From: CAXBYZ01 sp043826085
GTDB taxonomy: Bacteria; Patescibacteriota; Microgenomatia; UBA1400; CG1-02-47-37
Reading direction: 5' to 3'
Length of the DNA: 7,031 bases
Assembly: GCA_043826085.1 (NCBI GenBank)
Contig: JBDRQW010000125.1
Span: 1 to 7,031, forward strand
Below the pieces are notes generated by a model that was not told the DNA's origin, did not search any database, and saw only the letters and a program-made list of their open reading frames with translations. Below, in pieces: positions 4,447 through 7,031 of the stretch. A program made the translations under genes and the position numbers. How positions within the stretch are numbered: position 1 is the first letter of the stretch; each line of letters starts with the position of its first letter.

Positions 4447-4487
4447 CAAACAAAAAAACCGATAACAAGCTATTAAATCGGCTTTTT
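4447..4487 (-). terminator. Intrinsic terminator (copy B) after the 4497 gene
   Basis: On the minus strand, AAAAAGCCGAT pairs with ATCGGTTTTTT (4477-4487 with 4453-4463, one G-U pair), with a 13-nt loop and a T-run continuing into GTTTGT. It separates the upstream minus operon (6102 to 4497) from the next block. It is a sequence relative of the terminator at 3004-3043. Confidence 0.8.
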
Positions 4488-4496
4488 GCTTTTTGG

Positions 4497-4769
4497 CTAT
4501 TCGGTTTTACAGTTTATACACGGCTTATCGTGAAAACATTCAAACTTTTCGCCTTTTTGCTTTTCGCTTTTTGATACTTTTTGCGTGATATGCTGATTAT
4601 CTGGCATTACCGCCGCAAAAGCATAATAATTATCAGTTGAAACGACTGACATACAAGCTATCTCTTGTCTGTTTCCGTTGATTTCCGCCGTTATAACCAC
4701 CAATATATTTTGGTTTCCCCCCTGCCCTTTTGTTGCCCGTTCACTTGTTGTTGTTGCGTATAATCGCAT
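4497..4769 (-). CDS. Hypothetical protein with C-terminal zinc-knuckle motif
   Basis: A 90-residue protein. Residues about 20-60 form a beta-rich segment (NILVVITAEINGNRQEIACM and onward), then a Lys/Glu-rich stretch, then a compact C78-x-H80-x3-C84-x2-C87 motif at the extreme C-terminus. The N-terminal MRLYATTTSERATKGQGGNQ is a pattern I have seen in other small hypothetical proteins of uncultivated bacteria, but I know no function. The ATG at 4769 has an excellent Shine-Dalgarno, AAAGGAGGGA, 7 bases upstream, and shares one base with the upstream stop (TAATG), so it is both strongly initiated and coupled. Last gene before terminator B. Confidence 0.72.
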   Translation of the reverse strand: MRLYATTTSERATKGQGGNQNILVVITAEINGNRQEIACMSVVSTDNYYAFAAVMPDNQHITQKVSKSEKQKGEKFECFHDKPCINCKTE

Positions 4770-5209
4770 TATTTCGTCCCTCCTTTCTCCAGTAAACTGG
4801 CAACCTCGCCAAATATATCATCAATCGCTTTATACTGTGCCATCTGAAGGAGTTTAAATCCATCTTCTTGCGCCCCATATTCTTGCTGTGCTTCCGTGAT
4901 ATAGTAGACATTGTAATTGCTTTCATTGAGCCACGCTGTTAGGTCGCTGGTATAAACATCAACCAAGCCGTCCACGATCTCGCCCCGTACCTCGTCAATA
5001 TCCGCGTCATCATCATATTGTCCAAATGCATCCAGTATGCTGTGGTACTTATCAAATATCCAATCAGACGGCAACCGCTCGCCGTGAGCATTCATTATGC
5101 TGTCCCGCAACGCTTGCGGAGGCTCGCCCTTAAAAATCGTTATTGTATCCTCGCCTCGCTGTTTATACTCAAAAAATCCCAAATACTCCTCAATCAGTTT
5201 TTTATTCAT
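4769..5209 (-). CDS. Conserved phage/plasmid protein of unknown function (LPxDW...VDVYTSDLTAWL)
   Basis: A 146-residue acidic, mostly helical protein. Landmarks are LPSDW (46-50), a helix with an acidic loop (YDDDADIDE, 65-73), GLVDVYTSDLTAWL (81-94) and YYITEAQQEYG (102-112). I recall this order of motifs from a widespread family of unknown function in phages and mobile elements; I cannot name the family with certainty. The high Asp/Glu content and surface-like helices would suit a protein-binding or DNA-mimic role, but that is speculation. The ATG at 5209 has no Shine-Dalgarno; an 81-base gap separates it from the gene at 5291 and holds no clear promoter. Its stop overlaps the next start. 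Confidence 0.78.
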   Translation of the reverse strand: MNKKLIEEYLGFFEYKQRGEDTITIFKGEPPQALRDSIMNAHGERLPSDWIFDKYHSILDAFGQYDDDADIDEVRGEIVDGLVDVYTSDLTAWLNESNYNVYYITEAQQEYGAQEDGFKLLQMAQYKAIDDIFGEVASLLEKGGTK

Positions 5210-5290
5210 TGATTTTGAAAGAACAGACCGCTTGTCATAATCCGCTCAATTCTGCCCGCTATTCACAAGATAACGGACATAATCAACGGC

Positions 5291-5503
5291 TTATGCTTTT
5301 CTGCCTTGCCGCCTTGCCTTTATCATTTCAAACATTGATATATCATTTTCATCATCTTTGGCTTCTAATTCGCTTTTATAGTATTTTCCCCACTTTGGGC
5401 ATTTCCTAATAAGTAAATCGGCTATATCCAGATATGTTTCAATGGACACTTCCCAATGTTGCGGATACATAACAGCGTTTGATACAGCGTTTGTTTTTAT
5501 CAT
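5291..5503 (-). CDS. Hypothetical protein
   Basis: A 70-residue protein that I do not recognise. An N-terminal half with Trp and Tyr (MYPQHWEVSIETYLDIADLL) is followed by a short KCPKWGKYY stretch, an acidic patch and a basic tail (KARRQGRKA), suggesting a small helical protein whose C-terminus could contact nucleic acid. The ATG overlaps the stop of the preceding gene as ATGA (5500-5503) and has no Shine-Dalgarno of its own, so translation is probably coupled. No domain can be assigned. Confidence 0.62.
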   Translation of the reverse strand: MIKTNAVSNAVMYPQHWEVSIETYLDIADLLIRKCPKWGKYYKSELEAKDDENDISMFEMIKARRQGRKA

Positions 5504-5718
5504 TTTATTTTATTGCTTGATTTCTCCTGAATATAATTATTTACATTCTGGTAGAAAATCTCGCAAGGATTAAGGTTATCAATCTGCTGATATAATTCCC
5601 CGCCAAAATCGTCATCATCTTTTACATCCCACCATAAGCCAAATGTTTTACCTTTTGCTTTTTGCTTATCATACCAAACATTAAGCATCTTTTTTTGTTG
5701 TATTGTTAATTGCCTCAT
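5500..5718 (-). CDS. Conserved hypothetical phage protein
   Basis: A 72-residue protein starting LTIQQKKMLNVWYDKQ and ending with NPCEIFYQNVNNYIQEK. The LTxxQKKxLxxWY start, a Phe/Trp/Asp middle (GLWWDVKDDDDF), an ELYQQIDNLNP helix and a FYQNVNxYI end resemble a small phage family of unknown function that I recall; I have no role for it. The start is the ATG at 5718 rather than the GTG at 5727, because AGGAAGGTGA lies at the right distance (AAGG, then 8 bases) from the ATG and would touch the GTG. Its stop overlaps the start of the gene at 5503. Confidence 0.72.
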   Translation of the reverse strand: MRQLTIQQKKMLNVWYDKQKAKGKTFGLWWDVKDDDDFGGELYQQIDNLNPCEIFYQNVNNYIQEKSSNKIK

Positions 5719-5735
5719 TTTATTCACCTTCCTTT

Positions 5736-5858
5736 CTATAAGATACTAACCAGCAGCAGCCATCCCAAACAAGCCAGCGCCAACATAGCACCAGCCAGAA
5801 TAGCATCGCCGGGCCCCGACCTTTTGATTTTGTCCTTGCTGTGGTAAAATATAGTCAT
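5736..5858 (-). CDS. 40-residue single-helix membrane peptide
   Basis: A short gene (40 codons plus TAG). The peptide has a basic, hydrophilic N-terminus (MTIFYHSKDKIKRSGPGD, residues 1-18) followed by an uninterrupted hydrophobic helix (residues 19-40, AILAGAMLALACLGWLLLVS and on), long enough to cross the membrane once with the N-terminus inside. Its G/C-rich codons differ from the AT-rich neighbours. Small one-helix phage proteins act as holins, spanins, superinfection-exclusion factors or modulators of host membrane proteins; nothing here picks between these. It lies 17 bases upstream of the 5718 start, within the same operon, with no Shine-Dalgarno of its own. A hairpin lies upstream at 5883-5908. 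Confidence 0.62.
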   Translation of the reverse strand: MTIFYHSKDKIKRSGPGDAILAGAMLALACLGWLLLVSIL

Positions 5859-5882
5859 AAGTTTTAGTTTATCGGCATTGAA

Positions 5883-5908
5883 GGCAAGCCGTCGCTGGAT
5901 AGCTTGCC
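5883..5908 (-). other. Intergenic hairpin in the minus operon
   Basis: GGCAAGC (5883-5889) pairs with GCTTGCC (5902-5908), 12-nt loop, between the stop of the 59-aa gene and the start of the membrane peptide. There is no T-run, so it is not a terminator. GCCGTC occurs twice, 18 bases apart, across it. It may be an mRNA stability or processing element. Confidence 0.4.
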
Positions 5909-5922
5909 GTCAATAACAACGA

Positions 5923-6102
5923 CTAAATTCCCTTTATAAACTGATTTTTACTTATTGTTTTTATGTTGACGCCCATTATAGCATTAAGATATTTTTCCGC
6001 CCTATCTTTTGAGAACCCCCTTAATTCATTTAATAAACCTTTAGCCTTTTCAAATTCTCTCCTATAAACAGCATCATAAAATAATTCTTTTGGACTATCC
6101 AT
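5923..6102 (-). CDS. 59-residue helical protein, first gene of the minus operon
   Basis: A short gene (59 codons plus TAG). The peptide starts MDSPKELFYDAVYRREFEKA, is charged and helical with regularly spaced hydrophobics (LLNELRGF, AEKYLNAIM) and ends in a basic stretch (KTISKNQFIKGI). I recognise no family. It is the first gene behind the minus promoter at 6209-6236 and the terminator/attenuator at 6129-6170, so it is the gene most directly affected by that control. No Shine-Dalgarno precedes the ATG at 6102, only an A-rich stretch. The coding call rests on an unbroken frame, ordinary amino-acid composition and operon position. Confidence 0.6.
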   Translation of the reverse strand: MDSPKELFYDAVYRREFEKAKGLLNELRGFSKDRAEKYLNAIMGVNIKTISKNQFIKGI

Positions 6103-6128
6103 TTTTTTAAAGTGCCAGCGACTACACC

Positions 6129-6170
6129 AATTAAAAACGCCGTCCGGATGATAAGAGCATCGCAGACGGC
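6129..6170 (-). terminator. Intrinsic terminator / attenuator before the minus operon
   Basis: The stem-loop of 6139-6170 (GCCGTC.../...GACGGC outer arms, inner GATG/CATC) is followed on the minus strand by GTTTTTAATT. It stands between the promoter and the first gene (start 6102), so most transcripts would stop here unless the hairpin is disrupted or polymerase is modified. Confidence 0.72.
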
Positions 6171-6202
6171 TTGATTAAGTATTTTAGACGCTCTTATCGT
6201 CT
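6131..6202 (-). ncRNA. About 70-nt two-hairpin RNA with complementary (kissing) loops
   Basis: From the promoter at 6209-6236 a transcript should start near 6202, right at hairpin B: AGACG/CGTCT (6198-6202 with 6186-6190), 7-nt loop ATAAGAG on the RNA. Hairpin A follows: positions 6158-6170 pair with 6139-6150 in a 12-bp stem with one bulge, 7-nt loop CTCTTAT, then a T-run. The loops are perfect reverse complements and could kiss, or the wider GATAAGAGC/GCTCTTATC pairing could break the terminator. One pair of stem A (6145/6164) is G-U on the minus-strand RNA but C-A on the other strand, which favours a minus-strand RNA. It may be a small RNA, an attenuator or an antitermination signal. Confidence 0.62.
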
Positions 6203-6208
6203 GAGTTC

Positions 6209-6236
6209 ATTTTATCACAATGTTATAACAAGTCAA
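6209..6236 (-). promoter_or_regulatory. Sigma-70-type promoter of the minus operon with palindrome in the spacer
   Basis: On the minus strand TTGACT (6236-6231) and TAAAAT (6214-6209) are 16 bases apart. The 10-bp palindrome TGTTATAACA (6221-6230) fills most of the spacer, a classic place for a repressor operator. Start predicted near 6202. Confidence 0.68.
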
Positions 6237-6252
6237 GCCCCGCCTAAATATA

Positions 6253-6267
6253 TTGTGCGACATAAAA
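6253..6267 (+). repeat. TTGTGCGACATAAAA direct repeat, copy 1
   Basis: The same 15 bases recur at 6966-6980, and the core GTGCGACATAA also ends the 34-aa gene at 2727-2737. Both longer copies are followed by an A-rich stretch with AAAAAGAG. The two long copies bracket the gene at 6436-6693. Confidence 0.55.
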
Positions 6268-6306
6268 CAAGTATAAAAAGAGAGTTAAAAAATAGCATTG
6301 TACGAC

Positions 6307-6354
6307 TGTTGATAAGTTTTAATAGCGTATAATATAAATATAAAGTTATCCCCA
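6307..6354. other. DnaA-box-like sites around an AT-rich segment
   Basis: TGTTGATAA (6307-6315; TTATCAACA on the minus strand) and TTATCCCCA (6346-6354) each differ by one base from the DnaA box TTATCCACA and are inverted around about 30 bases of nearly pure A/T. The first, with its flanks (CTGTTGATAA then C/G and TTTT), recurs at 738-752. Such sites occur in replication origins and in DnaA-controlled promoters; function is inferred. Confidence 0.35.
6309..6338 (+). promoter_or_regulatory. Possible plus-strand promoter for the 6436 gene
   Basis: TTGATA (6309-6314) and TATAAA (6333-6338) are 18 bases apart; a perfect TATAAT at 6328-6333 has no well-placed -35. It overlaps the DnaA-box-like site at 6307-6315. 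Confidence 0.45.
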
Positions 6355-6367
6355 ACTATGTTTTATA

Positions 6368-6397
6368 TTGACATAATTCAAAAAAAGTGTTTAAACA
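6368..6397 (+). promoter_or_regulatory. Second possible promoter and TGTTTAAACA palindrome upstream of 6436
   Basis: A perfect TTGACA (6368-6373) with a weak -10, TTTAAA (6390-6395), 16 bases on. The -10 lies within the palindrome TGTTTAAACA (6388-6397), similar to TGTTATAACA (6221-6230) in the opposing minus promoter, so one regulator may bind both. Confidence 0.42.
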
Positions 6398-6435
6398 TAT
6401 AAATACGCCAAAGATAAAGAAGTAATGAAAAAACA

Positions 6436-6693
6436 ATGACAACAAACAACGCGGAGGATATAATAAAGTTAAGCAAGGCGGACAAGTTAAAGATTTTAAA
6501 AGAGCTTATAGATCAGACACGGGCCAGCATTCATACCGGACTATTAAAGGAGAGATTTTGGCGCCGCAAAGCCATATCAGATGGCAGGCCCGCCGAGATG
6601 ATGCTGGCACAACAAGGCGCGGACATAAAAAAGCAGGTAGAATGGTTAGGATTTTTAGAAGAGATAGCCAAAGAGCCAGAGGGCAAAGAATAA
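6436..6693 (+). CDS. Small helical hypothetical protein
   Basis: An 85-residue protein, charged and almost wholly helical by eye: KLSKADKLKILKELIDQTRA, then a basic KERFWRRKA stretch, then EMMLAQQGADIKKQVEWLGF and an acidic tail (EEIAKEPEGKE). The heptad-like hydrophobic spacing suggests a two-helix hairpin or coiled coil. I recognise no family, and it has no catalytic or metal motif. It is the only plus-strand gene at this end, divergent from the minus operon and sharing its control region. No good Shine-Dalgarno precedes it; a four-codon frame (MKKQ, ATG at 6425) ends by overlapping its ATG (ATGA) and might couple translation. The frame stays open for about 38 codons after the TAA at 6691, through the GT-rich tract, but nothing indicates read-through. 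Confidence 0.62.
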   Translation: MTTNNAEDIIKLSKADKLKILKELIDQTRASIHTGLLKERFWRRKAISDGRPAEMMLAQQGADIKKQVEWLGFLEEIAKEPEGKE

Positions 6694-6722
6694 GGGGAAA
6701 AAGTACAAAGAAGACAATCAAG

Positions 6723-6780
6723 TGATGGGTTGGTGGTGCGGTTGAGGTTGGTTGATGTGGTGGGTGGGGTGGTGGACTGG
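6723..6780 (+). repeat. G/T-rich tract with G-quadruplex potential
   Basis: About 58 bases made almost only of G and T, with many GG, three GGG/GGGG runs and repeated GGTTGG/GGTGG. It contains TTGGTTGAT (6748-6756), the inverse complement of the ATCAACCA core repeated in rep. Two-layer G-quadruplexes could form on the plus strand. Confidence 0.55.
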
Positions 6781-6914
6781 TATTTTTCAATAACAAAGCG
6801 GTCAAATTAAAAAACAATACGCAACGAATAAAAAAGAATAATGCAACACAACGAGCAGGAAGTCAGGGCAAAGCAGTAAAAGGGTATAGCAAGGACGGTA
6901 TAATAATGTTATAA

Positions 6915-6930
6915 TGGCTTATATAAGCCA
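6915..6930. promoter_or_regulatory. 16-bp perfect palindrome next to a -10-like TATAAT (candidate operator)
   Basis: TGGCTTATATAAGCCA is perfectly self-complementary and shares one base with the end of TATAAT (6910-6915). The length and lack of a loop suit a site for a dimeric regulator. Its half GGCTTATA also occurs in the tandem array at 3068-3075. Confidence 0.5.
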
Positions 6931-6951
6931 AAAGAGAAGGGTGTGGCTACT

Positions 6952-6973
6952 TCGCACAATAACCGTTGTGCGA
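6952..6973. repeat. 8-bp inverted repeat containing the GTGCGAC motif
   Basis: TCGCACAA (6952-6959) and TTGTGCGA (6966-6973) form a perfect inverted repeat with a 6-base spacer. The right arm is the start of TTGTGCGACATAAAA (6966-6980), the second long copy of the repeat at 6253-6267. It could be a hairpin or a dimer-binding site. Confidence 0.55.
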
Positions 6974-6990
6974 CATAAAAACAAAAAGAG

Positions 6991-7025
6991 CATAGGCGAC
7001 CCCCATAGGCGATAGGTTCCATAGG
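6991..7025 (+). repeat. CATAGGCGA short direct repeats at the window edge
   Basis: CATAGGCGA occurs at 6991-6999 and 7004-7012 (13-base period), followed by ATAGG (7012-7016) and CATAGG (7020-7025). The series may continue past the window; as seen it is too short to classify. Confidence 0.4.
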
Positions 7026-7031
7026 AAATTA

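Larger units (their letters stand above)
6694..7031. other. 338 bases with no convincing gene
   Basis: All frames contain only short or low-complexity runs; the long minus frame over 6506-6817 is proline/histidine-rich because of the GT tract and antisense to the 6436 gene. The stretch holds the GT-rich tract (6723-6780), a 17-base relative of the 3084-3100 sequence (6795-6811), two -10-like TATAAT hexamers (6899-6904 and 6910-6915) without clear -35 partners, the 16-bp palindrome (6915-6930), the inverted repeat (6952-6973) and CATAGG repeats at the end. This density of sites suits a control region or origin for something beyond the right edge. Confidence 0.6.

Noticed and set aside
4340..4468. 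Longer version of the winged-helix protein starting at a TTG (4468)
   Set aside because: The start lies inside terminator B and the added residues are a hydrophobic low-complexity run; the family domain begins at the ATG at 4339.
5220..5260. Resemblance to a lac operator (GAGCGGAT region)
   Set aside because: Only about eight bases match and the symmetrical half is missing.
6730..6810. Val/Gly-rich continuation of the 6436 frame after its stop
   Set aside because: It is a by-product of the GT tract; no start signal, no read-through context and no family resemblance.
6506..6817. Minus-strand 103-codon frame with a proline/histidine-rich start
   Set aside because: Its start comes from the GT-rich tract and the rest is antisense to the 6436 gene; composition is not protein-like.
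1..7031. CRISPR arrays, tRNA and rRNA genes
   Set aside because: No regularly spaced repeats of CRISPR length, no cloverleaf with a T-loop, and no recognisable rRNA segment on either strand.

Overview
The window looks like part of the genome of a mobile element, most likely a tailed phage, prophage or phage-like plasmid of a low-GC bacterium. The grounds are densely packed small genes, start/stop overlaps, a phage-type winged-helix replication protein, an orphan DNA methyltransferase, a NUMOD3-HNH (homing-type) nuclease and many tiny cysteine-rich proteins. TAA, TAG and TGA all end genes, so the standard bacterial code fits. Shine-Dalgarno use is mixed: very strong before some genes (4140, 4769, 5718) and absent before others. 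No structural, packaging, integrase or lysis gene is visible. The host cannot be fixed from the sequence; several small proteins remind me of uncultivated-bacterium (Patescibacteria-type) contigs, which is only an impression.

Layout. Positions 1-732 (+) hold the tail of an unidentified gene overlapping a permuted (beta-type) N6-adenine/N4-cytosine DNA methyltransferase. Positions 733-976 are regulatory: a near-consensus promoter, a short transcript ending at an intrinsic terminator, then two competing inverted repeats abutting the next start codon. Positions 977-2737 (+) form a tightly packed operon: replication-initiator-like protein, HNH nuclease, an unknown 160-aa protein and a 34-residue acidic peptide. 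A strongly structured stretch (2743-2826) lies where the two gene blocks converge.

Positions 2798-6102 are all on the minus strand: twelve small genes in three transcriptional segments, separated by two sibling intrinsic terminators (3004-3043 and 4447-4487) that share loop and T-tract sequence. Two of the genes (40 and 59 codons) are shorter than usual ORF cut-offs. Five encode cysteine/histidine zinc-knuckle-like proteins, one a winged-helix protein and one a single-helix membrane peptide. Upstream of the first of these genes is a minus-strand promoter with a palindrome in its spacer. It drives a roughly 70-nt RNA made of two hairpins whose 7-nt loops are perfectly complementary; the second hairpin is an intrinsic terminator. 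Positions 6103-6435 form a divergent control region that also carries DnaA-box-like sites around an AT-rich stretch, followed by one small plus-strand gene (6436-6693). The last ~340 bases have no convincing gene but hold a GT-only tract, a 16-bp perfect palindrome, an inverted repeat and short direct repeats.

How it may work together (inference): the plus operon is a replication module, with AATCAACCA repeats inside the initiator gene as a candidate origin. The minus genes look like an early/accessory module for host take-over. Both operons share the layout promoter, short structured RNA, terminator, genes. This suggests both are controlled after initiation, by attenuation or antitermination, and this is the most interesting feature of the window.
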